Assembly: GCA_002398825.1 (NCBI GenBank)
Contig: DHBS01000005.1
Coordinates: forward strand, 21,034-81,490
DNA: 60,457 nt
Direction: 5' to 3'
Origin: Syntrophomonas sp. UBA4922
GTDB lineage: Bacteria > Bacillota > Syntrophomonadia > Syntrophomonadales > Syntrophomonadaceae
Below, one piece after another: positions 15,659 to 25,359 of the stretch (its first letter is position 1; every line of letters begins with the position of its first letter). A program made the translations under genes and the position numbers. The notes under the pieces were generated by a model that worked only from the letters and a program-made list of their open reading frames with translations, was not told the origin of the DNA and searched no databases.

Positions 15659-16957
15659 CTAAGCCTCCATTCGATCGGTGCCTTCCAACCTGATGACATT
15701 ATCTATCCTGCTGACAATGCTCATGCCCTGCAAAACTGCCAGCGAATCGCGCAGGTTGTGTTCTTGAACCTTGTGGGTGATGAGGATCAGTTCGGCACAC
15801 TGACCGCTGCTGGTTTTCTGAATCACGGAAGCGATGCTGACATTGTTGTTGCCAAACACGCCGGCAATGCCAGCCAGAACGCCGGGGCGGTCTGTAACTG
15901 TCATGCGTATATAAAACTCCGCGCTGAGCTGGTTTATATTGAGTATGGTACGTTCCTCATAACAGGTGCAGCCAATGCGCAGGCTGATGTCGTGCTGGAT
16001 ATTGCGGGTGATGTCGATTATATCCCCCACTACCGCACTGGCAGTGGGAAGCTGACCTGCGCCGCGTCCATAATGCATCACTTCACCTACCGCATCGCCA
16101 TAAACAAACACTGCGTTAAAAACGTCATTGACTGCCGCCAGGGGGTGGTTGGCGGGAATAAACGCGGGATGAACCCGAATCTCCAACTGTTCTTGCTCAT
16201 TCTCTTTGGCCACCGCCAGAAGCTTGACCACATAGCCCAATTCCCTGGCATAACGGATGTCTGCCGGGGTAATGGAGGTTATTCCCTCAACATAGACATC
16301 ATTAAGGGTTACCCTGCTATTGAAGGCAATGGAAGACAAGATCGCAATTTTGCGGGCGGCGTCAAGCCCTCCCACATCTGCAGTTGGGTCGGCCTCAGCA
16401 TAACCGAGAGCCTGCGCTTCAGCCAGTACCTCGGCAAAAGGCCGGCCTTCCCGGGACATCTTGGTTAGAATATAATTGGTAGTGCCGTTTAATATGCCAA
16501 TAACCTCTTTGATGCGATTGGCCGCCAAGGATTGCTTGAGTGGATAGATGACGGGGATCCCTCCGGCAACGCTGGCCTCAAAATAGAAATCCACTTTGTA
16601 CTCGGCCGCGGTTTCAAAGATGATGCGGCCATGCTCGGCAATCAGGTCTTTGTTGGCTGTCACCACGTGCTTGCCCCTGCGCATGGCCTCGAGTATATAG
16701 TCCAGAGCGGGCTGTATGCCCCCGATCAGTTCAACCACAATCTGAATTTCTTCATCATTGAGTATATCTTCGATACTGCTGGTTATGCAGTCGGGGTCAA
16801 GGCCAAGCTGCCGGCATTTATCGACATCCCGTTCCATTACGCGTTTGATTTGGATATTCTCCCCGGCGCGTTGGGTGATGGTATATTCATTCTGCTTGAG
16901 TAGTTTGACGACGCCAGAACCTACCGTTCCGCATCCCAGCAATCCAATGTAAATCAT
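15659..16957 (-). CDS. hom: Homoserine dehydrogenase
   Basis: The 432-residue enzyme reduces aspartate semialdehyde to homoserine with NAD(P)H. It has an N-terminal Rossmann motif GLLGCGTVGSG, the substrate domain with GILNGTTNYIL and EADPTADVGG, and a C-terminal ACT domain (VTDRPGVLAGIAGVF). ATG 16957 has a clear AGGAGG 8-9 bases upstream, so the longer open frame to 16999 is not used. Confidence 0.96.
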   Translation of the reverse strand: MIYIGLLGCGTVGSGVVKLLKQNEYTITQRAGENIQIKRVMERDVDKCRQLGLDPDCITSSIEDILNDEEIQIVVELIGGIQPALDYILEAMRRGKHVVTANKDLIAEHGRIIFETAAEYKVDFYFEASVAGGIPVIYPLKQSLAANRIKEVIGILNGTTNYILTKMSREGRPFAEVLAEAQALGYAEADPTADVGGLDAARKIAILSSIAFNSRVTLNDVYVEGITSITPADIRYARELGYVVKLLAVAKENEQEQLEIRVHPAFIPANHPLAAVNDVFNAVFVYGDAVGEVMHYGRGAGQLPTASAVVGDIIDITRNIQHDISLRIGCTCYEERTILNINQLSAEFYIRMTVTDRPGVLAGIAGVFGNNNVSIASVIQKTSSGQCAELILITHKVQEHNLRDSLAVLQGMSIVSRIDNVIRLEGTDRMEA

Positions 16958-16973
16958 GTTGCGACCTCCTGTT

Positions 16974-17411
16974 TCAACCTCTGCCAACAATTTCAGCACG
17001 AACTACGCCATTCAGCCCTCCCAGATGCGTCATAAGCTCTTCCACCGATATGCTTAATTCTTCAACGCTTAAGGAAATTGTCACCAGTGCCATTCCATTA
17101 AGGGGGAGATTTTGGTTAATGGTGAGCACATTGCCTCGGTAGGCGGCAATACTATTCAGCACCCCTGATAGAATACCTGAAATGTGGCGCAGAAGCAACG
17201 ATATATTAATGATCTCCAGGCTTTTGGCGTCAAAAAAAGCATTGACTCCGTCCTTGTACTTGTAAAAGGTACTGCGTGCCAGGCCCAGTTTATTGACCGC
17301 ATCCAGGACGGATTCGGCATCCCCTTTAGCCAGCATTTCCTTGACTTGTGCGGTCTTAACGATGGCTTCGGGCAGAATATCATCTCTTACCAGGTAATAT
17401 TTTGCCGGCAT
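16974..17411 (-). CDS. pheB: ACT-domain protein PheB (UPF0735)
   Basis: The 145-residue protein belongs to the PheB/UPF0735 family, with an N-terminal helical region containing ARSTFYKYKDGV and a C-terminal ACT domain. The name comes from its Bacillus relative linked to phenylalanine genes, and the biochemical role is not established. Its place at the head of the hom-thrB-lysC cluster suggests sensing an amino acid. ATG 17411 has GGAGG 11 bases upstream. The frame opens further upstream but without support. Confidence 0.85.
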   Translation of the reverse strand: MPAKYYLVRDDILPEAIVKTAQVKEMLAKGDAESVLDAVNKLGLARSTFYKYKDGVNAFFDAKSLEIINISLLLRHISGILSGVLNSIAAYRGNVLTINQNLPLNGMALVTISLSVEELSISVEELMTHLGGLNGVVRAEIVGRG

Positions 17412-17466
17412 AATGCAACAGCCCTCCTGTCCCCTCTGGGTAGATATCTGCTTCCGTATAACGGAC

Positions 17467-17495
17467 ATTATATCACGACGGTGTTTATTCGACAA
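17467..17495 (-). promoter_or_regulatory. Sigma-A promoter of pheB-hom-thrB-lysC
   Basis: TTGTCG (17490-17495) and TATAAT (17467-17472) with 17-base spacing lie about 55 bases before pheB. The rest of the 320-base divergent region up to 17733 is AT-rich and shows a good AAAGGAGG followed by a seven-codon reading frame, but no other clear element. Confidence 0.75.
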
Positions 17496-17732
17496 ATATT
17501 ATTGGACGAATTATACACATTTTTAATGGGACAGGGGTATCGGAACATCGGCAAATAGGAGAATGATCCCATCAAAATAACAAAAATGGTATAGTTTAAT
17601 ATATATAGAATGATAAGGAAAGTAGAGCGGATACATCATGTGTGCGTTAACTTGTTAAACGCATTATCGTATTATTAGGGCAAAGGAGGATTAAAGACAA
17701 AGATCCATGATGACGGTAAGTGAGGTTTAGAC

Positions 17733-18158
17733 ATGAGAAGAAATCCCATAGTATATTTAGTCTATATGTTTCTAATAACTATAATTCTTACTACGAGCCA
17801 AATTCCGCTTGCTCACATCAAACTATTGAGTATTCAATCATATGCATTAACACTCTTTTATTTAGCCCAGTTTGTATTATATTTACTTATTGGTATAATA
17901 CTTGGCTTCTGTGAGCATCTTTTATTCGAAATCCATAAAAGCGGAGTATGGCGCATCAATTTTCAAAAATTTTTCATTTTGGGAATACCCTTGGGATTAA
18001 TAGCAAGTAGTTATTTATTTTATTTTCAAACTGAGATTCCCTTTATCATAAACTTGTTCTCATTCATAGTTAACACTGAATCAGGGCAGGTTGTAGTAGC
18101 ACAATCAATTCTCGGATATACATTAATAACATCCTTTTTTAAAGATGATCGTATCTAG
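17733..18158 (+). CDS. Small AT-rich integral membrane protein, unknown
   Basis: This 141-residue product has four hydrophobic stretches long enough to cross the membrane (about residues 5-25, 38-60, 78-98 and 100-125). I recognise no family. It starts at ATG 17733 after a weak GTGAGGT. It is the only sizeable plus-strand gene between 1 and 42 kb and is clearly more AT-rich than its neighbours, which suggests recent acquisition or relaxed selection. It could be a membrane component of a lost cassette. Confidence 0.6.
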   Translation: MRRNPIVYLVYMFLITIILTTSQIPLAHIKLLSIQSYALTLFYLAQFVLYLLIGIILGFCEHLLFEIHKSGVWRINFQKFFILGIPLGLIASSYLFYFQTEIPFIINLFSFIVNTESGQVVVAQSILGYTLITSFFKDDRI

Positions 18159-18244
18159 TGTTGGTGCCACCCTATATAAGTTGCCCATGGTCCGATAATA
18201 GTCCTTGATGCTTTCCGTCCTGCGACAGATTACATGCAGGCAGA

Positions 18245-18272
18245 AAACAAAAAACCGGCCTTCAGGCCGGTT
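18245..18272 (-). terminator. Terminator after spoIVA
   Basis: An 8-bp perfect GC-rich stem (AACCGGCC/GGCCGGTT, 18253-18272, 4-base loop) is followed on the minus strand by TTTTTTGTTTTC. It sits about 20 bases after the spoIVA stop codon. Confidence 0.85.
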
Positions 18273-18294
18273 GAAGCTTTTTGTTGAGGTACAT

Positions 18295-19773
18295 TCACAC
18301 GATGATGCAGATCAAACCTCCGCTGCCTTCGTTGACAATGCGCTGCAGGGTATCCTGCAGTTTCAGCTGGGCGTTTTCGGGCATACGGTGCAGCTTGTTC
18401 TGTATCCCTTCTCTGACCAGATCATGCAGGGACTTTCCGAAAATATTGGATTCCCAGATCTTGGCGGGATCTTCTTCAAACTCATCCAGTATGTAGCGCA
18501 CCAACTCCTCACATTGCTTCTCGGTTCCAATAATAGGCGTGATTTCAGTGGTAATGTCCGCACGTATAAGGTGCAGTGACGGGGCTTTGGCCTTTAGCCT
18601 GACCCCAAAACGACTTCCCTGGCGGATCAGTTCGGGTTCTTCCAGGAGCATTTCCTCAAGTCTCGGTGTGACTACGCCATAACCGGATTCCTGCACCTCA
18701 GTGAGGGCGGAGGACACTTTGTCATATTCCTTTTTGGCGATACTGAGGTCTTTCATCAAGCGCATGATATCCTGGGTGCCTTCAACTGCAAAACCGCTGA
18801 CATCACTCAGGGAGCGATAGAATAATTCCTCCGGCACGGTTACATCTATGGAGGCGGTTCCAGTACCAAGGTTCATTTCCTCTAAGCTCACATAGCTTAT
18901 GTTATCAACAATAGAAAGCTTTTCGATGGCCTGATCGATGTCCCGAACTTTGCGAATATCGTTTAAGATATCGCGGATAGCGGTTTCCAGGCCGTCCCGG
19001 AGCCAGAAGTCTTCATCCAGTTCATCCACCCAACCGGGGAGCTTGATGTTTATTTCATGAACCGGGAATTCATACAAGGCTTCTTCCAAAAGCCCATAGA
19101 TCTGTTCCATGGACATGCGGGCCACATCCATGGGTGTGACACTGACGCCATATTTTTCCCCCAACTCCTCGGCCAAACTCAGGGTTTCAGTGCTATAGGG
19201 GTTTACCGAATTCAATACAACTATAAATGGTTTGTTGAGGTCTCTGAGTTCCTGAATAACTCTTTCCTCCGCCGGGACGTAGTAGTTGCGCTGAATATCA
19301 CTGATGGAGCCGTCAGTAGTCACTACGATCCCGATGGTGGAATGATCTACAATGACCTTCCTGGTCCCTATTTCGGCCGCCTCTTCGAAGGGTACCTCAT
19401 AGTCAAACCAGGGAGTTCTAACCATGCGAGGCTCTTCATCCTCTACGTAACCCAGTGCCCCTTCAACCGCATATCCCACACAGTCAACCAGGCGAGCCTT
19501 GAAGCTCACGCCGCTCTGCGTGGTAATTTCGATAGCTTCATTGGGGACAAATTTGGGTTCGGTGGTTGTGATGGTTTTCCCAGCACCACTCTGGGGAAGT
19601 TCATCTACAGCCCTTTCCCGATCATATACGTCTTTGATATTGGGGATAATCATGAGCTCCATGAAACGTTTAATAAAGGTTGACTTACCTGATCTTACGG
19701 GGCCTACGACTCCCAAATAGATATCGCCTCCGGTTCTTTCGGCGATATCGTTCAAGATATTGTTACTATCCAC
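18295..19773 (-). CDS. spoIVA: Stage IV sporulation protein A (spore coat morphogenetic ATPase)
   Basis: The 492-residue protein has exactly the length I know for Bacillus SpoIVA. This ATPase polymerises on the outer forespore membrane and anchors coat and cortex assembly. It has a Walker A motif GPVRSGKST near residue 25, a TRAFAC-like NTPase domain, and the conserved C-terminus ending in GGLICIIV. GTG 19773 follows GGGAGGG, so the longer frame to 19929 is spurious. It is transcribed alone between a terminator and gpsA. A mother-cell (sigma-E) promoter is expected, but I could not identify a good one. Confidence 0.97.
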   Translation of the reverse strand: MDSNNILNDIAERTGGDIYLGVVGPVRSGKSTFIKRFMELMIIPNIKDVYDRERAVDELPQSGAGKTITTTEPKFVPNEAIEITTQSGVSFKARLVDCVGYAVEGALGYVEDEEPRMVRTPWFDYEVPFEEAAEIGTRKVIVDHSTIGIVVTTDGSISDIQRNYYVPAEERVIQELRDLNKPFIVVLNSVNPYSTETLSLAEELGEKYGVSVTPMDVARMSMEQIYGLLEEALYEFPVHEINIKLPGWVDELDEDFWLRDGLETAIRDILNDIRKVRDIDQAIEKLSIVDNISYVSLEEMNLGTGTASIDVTVPEELFYRSLSDVSGFAVEGTQDIMRLMKDLSIAKKEYDKVSSALTEVQESGYGVVTPRLEEMLLEEPELIRQGSRFGVRLKAKAPSLHLIRADITTEITPIIGTEKQCEELVRYILDEFEEDPAKIWESNIFGKSLHDLVREGIQNKLHRMPENAQLKLQDTLQRIVNEGSGGLICIIV

Positions 19774-20011
19774 TTCTCTTTTTCCCTCCCTTGTTTCAGA
19801 CTTTAAAAGGCATCCTCCCTCCGACGCAAGACACCCCTTAATATCCCATGACGCTATAACAGTACAAATATATTTATCAATATTCGGTAATATAACCAGA
19901 AAAGAAAAAAAGTGCGGTTTTGTCCACACTCTATAATTCTCAGTTTTAGGGCATCAGAAATAGTGTTATAATCTCCCGGTGTCTAATTCGACCCGGGCAT
20001 CATCTCAAAGC

Positions 20012-21025
20012 CTAATCAACCAGTTGTTCCATTTCATGCCGCTTGGCACGACACATGATATTTATCACTTCCTGCGATACCGGCACATGATTATACAGTA
20101 TATTATAACAGGCCCGGGTAACGGGCATTTCAATCCCCAATTCATCAGCCAGGCGTTCAACCACTCTGGTGGTATGCAAACCTTCCACTACCATACCAAT
20201 CTGCTGGAGCGCATCTGTCAGGCTATGACCTTGACCGATCAATATGCCAAAGCGCCGGTTGCGGGAGTAATCGCTGCAGCAGGTCACCACCAGGTCGCCC
20301 ATGCCGCTCAGCCCTGTAAAGGTACGATAATCACCGCCCATTTTCACCCCCATGCGGATAATCTCCGTCAGACCCCGGGTCATCAAGGCCGCCACCGAAT
20401 TGTCGCCATAGCCCAGCCCGACGACCATGCCCGCCGCCAGGGCGATAATGTTCTTCAAGGCCCCCCCCAGTTCCACTCCGGCCAAATCCAGATTGGTATA
20501 AACCCTCAGATGGCGGGACATATAGGCATCCTGCACAAAAAAAGCGGTCTCTTCACAGGCAGAAGCCACAGTCACCGCGGTGGGAATGCAGCGAGCCACT
20601 TCTTCGGCATGACTGGGTCCGGAAATGACTGCGTAGCTTCCCAAAATGCCATCACCCATCACATCGGCAGCCACCTGGCTCAATCTCATCCCGCTGGCGA
20701 TTTCAATGCCTTTAGCGGTATTGACCAGGATGGTTCCGGGCTGATAAAAAGGGCGCAGCTCTTGCAGTATTTCGCGAACCGCCTGCGAAGGCACCGCCGC
20801 GACTATCATCCGCGCATCCTTTATGGCTTCAGCCAGATCAGAGGTCAGCTGTATCTCTCCGGGTATGGGCAAACCTGGCAGATAGCGCCGGTTTTCTCTC
20901 TCGTCCGCGATTAATTTGACTTCATCAGGCCTGCCCCAGAGGGTGGTGGCGAATCCATTCTGATTTAAAACCAGAGCCTGCGCGGTACCCCAACTGCCAG
21001 CTCCCATTACGCAAACCTTTTCCAT
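20012..21025 (-). CDS. gpsA: Glycerol-3-phosphate dehydrogenase [NAD(P)+]
   Basis: The 337-residue cytoplasmic enzyme reduces dihydroxyacetone phosphate to glycerol-3-phosphate for phospholipid synthesis. The Rossmann motif VMGAGSWGTA starts the protein. NTAKGIE and the catalytic-lysine region GGALKNIIALAAG are present, as is GLSGMGDL. ATG 21025 has GGGGAG 7 bases upstream. It follows plsY, which uses its product. Confidence 0.97.
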   Translation of the reverse strand: MEKVCVMGAGSWGTAQALVLNQNGFATTLWGRPDEVKLIADERENRRYLPGLPIPGEIQLTSDLAEAIKDARMIVAAVPSQAVREILQELRPFYQPGTILVNTAKGIEIASGMRLSQVAADVMGDGILGSYAVISGPSHAEEVARCIPTAVTVASACEETAFFVQDAYMSRHLRVYTNLDLAGVELGGALKNIIALAAGMVVGLGYGDNSVAALMTRGLTEIIRMGVKMGGDYRTFTGLSGMGDLVVTCCSDYSRNRRFGILIGQGHSLTDALQQIGMVVEGLHTTRVVERLADELGIEMPVTRACYNILYNHVPVSQEVINIMCRAKRHEMEQLVD

Positions 21026-21050
21026 CCCAAATCTCCCCATTCGCTGGCGG

Positions 21051-21641
21051 TTAAACCGCCTTATCTGTTATGCGCGCTTCCTGGCCTGAAATCAATCTTT
21101 TGATATTGGAATGATGCCTGAACAGGACCAGGGCGGCCAGGAAAAAGCTCATTACGGTGAAAGGCCACGGTTTTATCAATATCAGGCATAATATTGGTAA
21201 CAAGGCCGCGGCCAATACTGACCCCAGCGACACATAGCGGGTTAAAGCCACTGATAAAATCATGACGGCCACCAGGACCAGGAAAATCTGGGGCATCAAA
21301 AATAGAATAACCCCGGCAGCGGTGGCAACCCCTTTGCCACCCCTGAAGGACAAAAAAATCGTATAACAGTGGCCTACCACCACAAAAACTCCGCAGGCCG
21401 CAGCTACAACCGGCCCACCCCAGGCGAGCCCTATCCACGCGGCGATCAATCCTTTCAAAAGGTCTCCCATAAGGGCCAGAACCGCCACTGATATTTTGGT
21501 CGAGCGCAGAACATTGGTAGCCCCGATATTTCCGCTGCCGCGCTGGGATATATCCACTTTCCCCAGATATTTGCCAAACAGGTAAGAAAACGGAACAGCC
21601 CCCAGCAAATAACTTAATAAGAGTAAAACCCAATCATTCAT
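21051..21641 (-). CDS. plsY: Acyl-phosphate:glycerol-3-phosphate acyltransferase
   Basis: The 196-residue inner-membrane enzyme transfers an acyl group from acyl-phosphate to glycerol-3-phosphate, making lysophosphatidate. The three PlsY motifs are visible: GSGNIGATNVLR, FRGGKGVATAAG and FRHHSNIKRL near the C-terminus. ATG 21641 is supported by GAGGGG upstream; the longer open frame overlaps der and is not used. It is coupled to gpsA. Confidence 0.96.
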   Translation of the reverse strand: MNDWVLLLLSYLLGAVPFSYLFGKYLGKVDISQRGSGNIGATNVLRSTKISVAVLALMGDLLKGLIAAWIGLAWGGPVVAAACGVFVVVGHCYTIFLSFRGGKGVATAAGVILFLMPQIFLVLVAVMILSVALTRYVSLGSVLAAALLPILCLILIKPWPFTVMSFFLAALVLFRHHSNIKRLISGQEARITDKAV

Positions 21642-21678
21642 GACCTCATCCCCTCTTACAAACCTCACCTCGCGCCAT

Positions 21679-23001
21679 TTATTGAAACTTGGAGGTATTC
21701 TTGCGCACCAACAAACACAGCGGTGAACCTTCAAAGCCGAAATTCTGGCGCAGTACGTTTTCCAGGTAGCGCAGATAAGAAAAATGCACCTGTTCCGGGT
21801 CGCTGCAAAACAGCACAAAAGTAGGCGGCGCAGTAGTCACCTGTGTGGTATAGAAAATCTTCACCCGCTTGCTGCCTCCCGGCAGGGGGTTGAGCAGTAT
21901 GGCTTCATTTATTACCCGATTGAGTTCAGCCGTAGCAACGCGGCGGTTGTACTGCTCCACTACAAAATCCACCAGTTCGATGATCTTGAAGATGCGCTGG
22001 CGGGTCAGTGCGGATACATACAGGATAGGGGCATAAGCCAGGAATTTCAAATCTTCGCGGATATCCTTGTCATAGCGGTTCATGGTATGCTCATCTTTAT
22101 TGACCGCATCCCACTTGTTGACCACCACGATATTGGCCTTGTTCTGTTCGTGTACGTATCCCGCGATGCGCTGATCCTGCTCAGTTACTTTTTCCACCGC
22201 ATCCAGCATGATCAAGACCACATCGGCTCTTTCCATGCTTTTCAAGGTGCGGATTACACTGTATTTTTCAGTAGCCTCTTTGATGCGGGATTTTTTGCGA
22301 ATGCCGGCCGTATCAATCAATATATAGCGGTTCCCTCCGTACTCGAAAGGAGTGTCGATGGAGTCCCGGGTGGTTCCCGGTATCTCGCTGACGATAACCC
22401 GCTGCTCGCCCAGGAGGGCGTTGACCAAAGACGATTTTCCCACGTTGGGACGCCCCACAATGGCGATCTTAACTGCTTCAGGGTCTTCATCATAGTCTTG
22501 CGGAGGACCAAAGTTGGCTATCACCGCATCCAGCAGGTCGTTGGTATTGAGGCCGTGCATGGCGGAAATAGGAATGGGATCGCCCAAGCCGAGGCGGTAG
22601 AAGTCCATCCATTCCAACTGGCGGTCGAAATTCTCAACTTTGTTAGCCGCCAGTATCACCGGTTTACGGGAGCGGCGCAGCATCTCGGCCACCTGTTCGT
22701 CTTCAGAGGTGATGCCCTGCCGGGCATCCAATACGAAGACGATTACATCAGCCTCATCAACGGCGATCTCCGCCTGCAATTGCACCCCGCGGGCGATGGT
22801 ATCCACTTCTTCAAAGCGCAGCCCGCCGGTATCGATAATGATAAAGTCCCGGCCCAGCCATTCTGAAACATCATAAAGGCGGTCGCGGGTAACCCCGGGT
22901 ATATCTTCTACGATGGCTTTGCGCTTTCCTGCCAGGCGGTTAAACAGGGTTGATTTTCCTACATTGGGCCTGCCCACAATGGCAACAACCGGTTTAGACA
23001 T
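21679..23001 (-). CDS. der: Ribosome-assembly GTPase Der (EngA)
   Basis: The 440-residue protein has two tandem G domains (GRPNVGKSTLFN near residue 10 and GRPNVGKSSLVN near 185, with DTGG/DTAG and NKVE/NKWD motifs) and a C-terminal KH-like domain. Der acts in 50S subunit maturation. ATG 23001 follows GGAG 8 bases upstream. Confidence 0.97.
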   Translation of the reverse strand: MSKPVVAIVGRPNVGKSTLFNRLAGKRKAIVEDIPGVTRDRLYDVSEWLGRDFIIIDTGGLRFEEVDTIARGVQLQAEIAVDEADVIVFVLDARQGITSEDEQVAEMLRRSRKPVILAANKVENFDRQLEWMDFYRLGLGDPIPISAMHGLNTNDLLDAVIANFGPPQDYDEDPEAVKIAIVGRPNVGKSSLVNALLGEQRVIVSEIPGTTRDSIDTPFEYGGNRYILIDTAGIRKKSRIKEATEKYSVIRTLKSMERADVVLIMLDAVEKVTEQDQRIAGYVHEQNKANIVVVNKWDAVNKDEHTMNRYDKDIREDLKFLAYAPILYVSALTRQRIFKIIELVDFVVEQYNRRVATAELNRVINEAILLNPLPGGSKRVKIFYTTQVTTAPPTFVLFCSDPEQVHFSYLRYLENVLRQNFGFEGSPLCLLVRKNTSKFQ

Positions 23002-23024
23002 GTATTACTCTCCGTTTTTCTATA

Positions 23025-24326
23025 CTATTTATGTAAGACGGCATCGACAAGGTCCCGGGCCTTTATTGGCACCACCCTGATCTCAGCCCCTGATGCTCTT
23101 ATTATATCTGCCACCGAGATATCATCCAACAGCAGCTCTTCGCCGGCTTTCAGGATGATTTCCGGAAGAAGGACATTTTTCCCCTGATATTGGTTTCCCA
23201 GGGTTTTGATTATATCCCCGCCGGTCAACAGTCCGGTTACGGTAATGCTCGATCCCAGGAAGCTATTGACAACTGGTATGAGGTGTACCGCCACCCCGGC
23301 AACCTGGTTTAAGCGTTCGACTATGGGCTGTAAGGCGATTGTCCCTGAAACGCCGGTGACAATATGAGTCTGCCGGGGCGGCACCGCATCAGGCAGCCCT
23401 TTTTCGGCCTGGGCGAATTCATCCCACAAAAGGCGCACTAAACCGATCCCATTCTCCAATTGTTCAAAACTATCATAGTAACTGCTGCCGGGAACGGTTT
23501 GGCCGGCGTTCAGATAAAACTCGTCGGCCAAGTATACCAGGCCGAGCCCGTATTCGCGGCGAAAGCGCTGTTGATAGGCGTTGACCCGGGTGATTAGCCT
23601 GGCCGCCTGCTCCGGAGTCACCGGTTTTAGGTCCGGCAATCCCTGGCGATGTTTGGTCAATCCCACCGGAACAATGCCTATTGACAGGACACTGGGGTAA
23701 AAACCAGCCAGCTGTTCGATAGTCTCCTCTAATACTTCTCCGTCATTAATGCCCGGACACAGGACAATTTGGGTATGAATTTCTATGCCGCTCCGGTAAA
23801 GGCGCTCTAAATCCTCCCTTATATTAAGACCCTTTTTATGTTTCAGCATCCTGGCCCGCACTGCCGGCCGCATGGCATGTATGGAGATGTACAGCGGACT
23901 CAGCCGCATGGCTAGAATCTTGTCCCAATCCGACTGCTGCAAATTGGTAAGGGTTATGAAATTGCCAAACAGGAAGGAGTGGCGGTAATCGTCATCTTTT
24001 ATCTGCAAAGTAGGGCGCAGGTCCGGCGGAAGTTGATCGACAAAGCAAAACAGGCAGCGATTTCTGCATACTTTCATCGGGTCGAAGATGGCGCCGTCTA
24101 AAATCAATCCCAGCTCCTCATCTTCTTCTTTTTCAACCTCTATCAGCCAGGTTTCACCATTCGGTTTATGCACTTCCACTTCAAGGAAGACGTCTTGTAC
24201 CGCGAACTGATAATCGAGAATATCGTGTATAATCTGTCCGTTGATAGAGTATAGGCTGTCACCGGTTTCAAGGCCGATATCTTCGGCTATGCTGCCCGGT
24301 ATCACATCTTGAATGGGTGCTGCCAC
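23025..24326 (-). CDS. DUF512 radical SAM protein with N-terminal PDZ domain
   Basis: The 433-residue protein has a PDZ-like start (VIPGSIAEDIGLETGD), then the radical SAM motif CRNRCLFCFVDQLP (C-x3-C-x2-C, about residues 86-93), and a DUF512 C-terminal domain. The family is found beside der in many Clostridia, and its reaction is unknown. I chose GTG 24326 because GGGAGGG lies 6 bases before it; an ATG at 24347 overlaps that region. It is in line with der and downstream of the DUF3189/YIEGIA group. Confidence 0.88.
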   Translation of the reverse strand: MAAPIQDVIPGSIAEDIGLETGDSLYSINGQIIHDILDYQFAVQDVFLEVEVHKPNGETWLIEVEKEEDEELGLILDGAIFDPMKVCRNRCLFCFVDQLPPDLRPTLQIKDDDYRHSFLFGNFITLTNLQQSDWDKILAMRLSPLYISIHAMRPAVRARMLKHKKGLNIREDLERLYRSGIEIHTQIVLCPGINDGEVLEETIEQLAGFYPSVLSIGIVPVGLTKHRQGLPDLKPVTPEQAARLITRVNAYQQRFRREYGLGLVYLADEFYLNAGQTVPGSSYYDSFEQLENGIGLVRLLWDEFAQAEKGLPDAVPPRQTHIVTGVSGTIALQPIVERLNQVAGVAVHLIPVVNSFLGSSITVTGLLTGGDIIKTLGNQYQGKNVLLPEIILKAGEELLLDDISVADIIRASGAEIRVVPIKARDLVDAVLHK

Positions 24327-24413
24327 CTGATTCCCTCCCGCTGCCATCTACCCCACTATTATCCCTTATCACTTGCCCCCCTGCAATAGCAGATCCACCC
24401 GCGTGTATTATGA

Positions 24414-24872
24414 TTATTGCCATTTGGATTGCAGTTCAGCCTTAAACGCCAGGGTCTCTTCTTTTATATGTTCATACTGCTTCCCAGCCAGATGATAGGC
24501 TAACAGATTTTGCAGATATCTGCCTCCCAGTCAGGGCGGCAGGTAATTGAGGCCATAAAACAACAGATTACCAGGTATTGATACGGCCCGGGCAACCAAT
24601 TCCTCTTCACTAAAACCGAACAGGTCGCGAAGGTCAGCGATGATAGCAGGCGCTAATTCATAATTGGCCCCTGCTCCGAAAGCATAAACCTTCACCCCAT
24701 TGGCATCCTCGCCAACATACAAGAGGTCTCCTTTAAGATCCGCTTCTTTATCGTCATAATGCTCGACAAACCGGTAATCATTGCTATGAAGATCGCCCAT
24801 AAAAATATGGGCGGCGATAAGTGCATGATGAACCCCGGTGGGACCCACAAATATTACATTCAATGTTTTCAC
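24414..24872 (-). pseudogene. DUF3189 protein interrupted by an in-frame TGA
   Basis: The frame from ATG 24872 codes 113 residues of a DUF3189 protein, then meets TGA at 24531-24533. The same frame stays open for 38 more codons (starting LGGRYLQNLLAYHL) to TAA at 24414-24416. With the TGA counted as a residue the product is 152 aa, essentially the length of the neighbouring paralogue (151 aa). TGG (Trp) to TGA is one base. It could be a nonsense mutation, a base-call error or readthrough. The function of DUF3189 is unknown. Confidence 0.7.
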
Positions 24873-24877
24873 CTGCT

Positions 24878-25333
24878 TTACTGCATGGTTTTAAGCCGGG
24901 TGATTTCCACCAGATTGGCGATGTTGCGGAAGGCATCCCTGGTGCCTCGAAACAGAATGGGGCGTCCGATGGTGGTCCAGCCAAGCCGTCTGGAAATGAA
25001 GCCGCCGATCATCATGAAGAGATTCACCCTGCTCATACAGTTTACTGCAATGACTTCATGCTCAACCCCCAGCAATCGCGCCACACTCATAATCATGGCG
25101 GTGCATCTGTCACCCATGTTTTTTTTGCCCAGGACGTAAACTTCATGGCCCAAATCATCTGTTCCCATATGGCGGATGGTGCCAAAATCAATATTTCGGG
25201 TTTTATCAAAATAAGGCAGGAGCATCATATCTTCAAAGGCCGGCGGGCGGGCGGGGTCAAGCATTTTGAGGTGCAGCGCCGCAGCCAGAACTGATGAATG
25301 TGACCCGCCATAACAATGATAGATTATCTTCAT
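24878..25333 (-). CDS. DUF3189 family protein
   Basis: The 151-residue protein begins MKIIYHCYGGSHSSVLAAALH and contains GTDDLGHEVYVLGKK, both typical of DUF3189 proteins of spore-forming Firmicutes. The N-terminal loop resembles a P-loop-like or phosphate-binding start, but no activity is known. A second copy follows 5 bases downstream, so the two arose by tandem duplication. The cluster with YIEGIA and spoIIP suggests a sporulation link. Confidence 0.85.
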   Translation of the reverse strand: MKIIYHCYGGSHSSVLAAALHLKMLDPARPPAFEDMMLLPYFDKTRNIDFGTIRHMGTDDLGHEVYVLGKKNMGDRCTAMIMSVARLLGVEHEVIAVNCMSRVNLFMMIGGFISRRLGWTTIGRPILFRGTRDAFRNIANLVEITRLKTMQ

Positions 25334-25359
25334 AATATATATAAGCTAAACTCCTCGAT

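Noticed and set aside
19774..19929. N-terminal extension of spoIVA
   Set aside because: The extension has no ribosome site, while GTG 19773 has one and gives the family length of 492 residues.
24531..24533. Selenocysteine at the TGA of the DUF3189 gene
   Set aside because: No SECIS-like stem directly after the codon, and the aligned position is not a redox site; Trp or nonsense is more likely.
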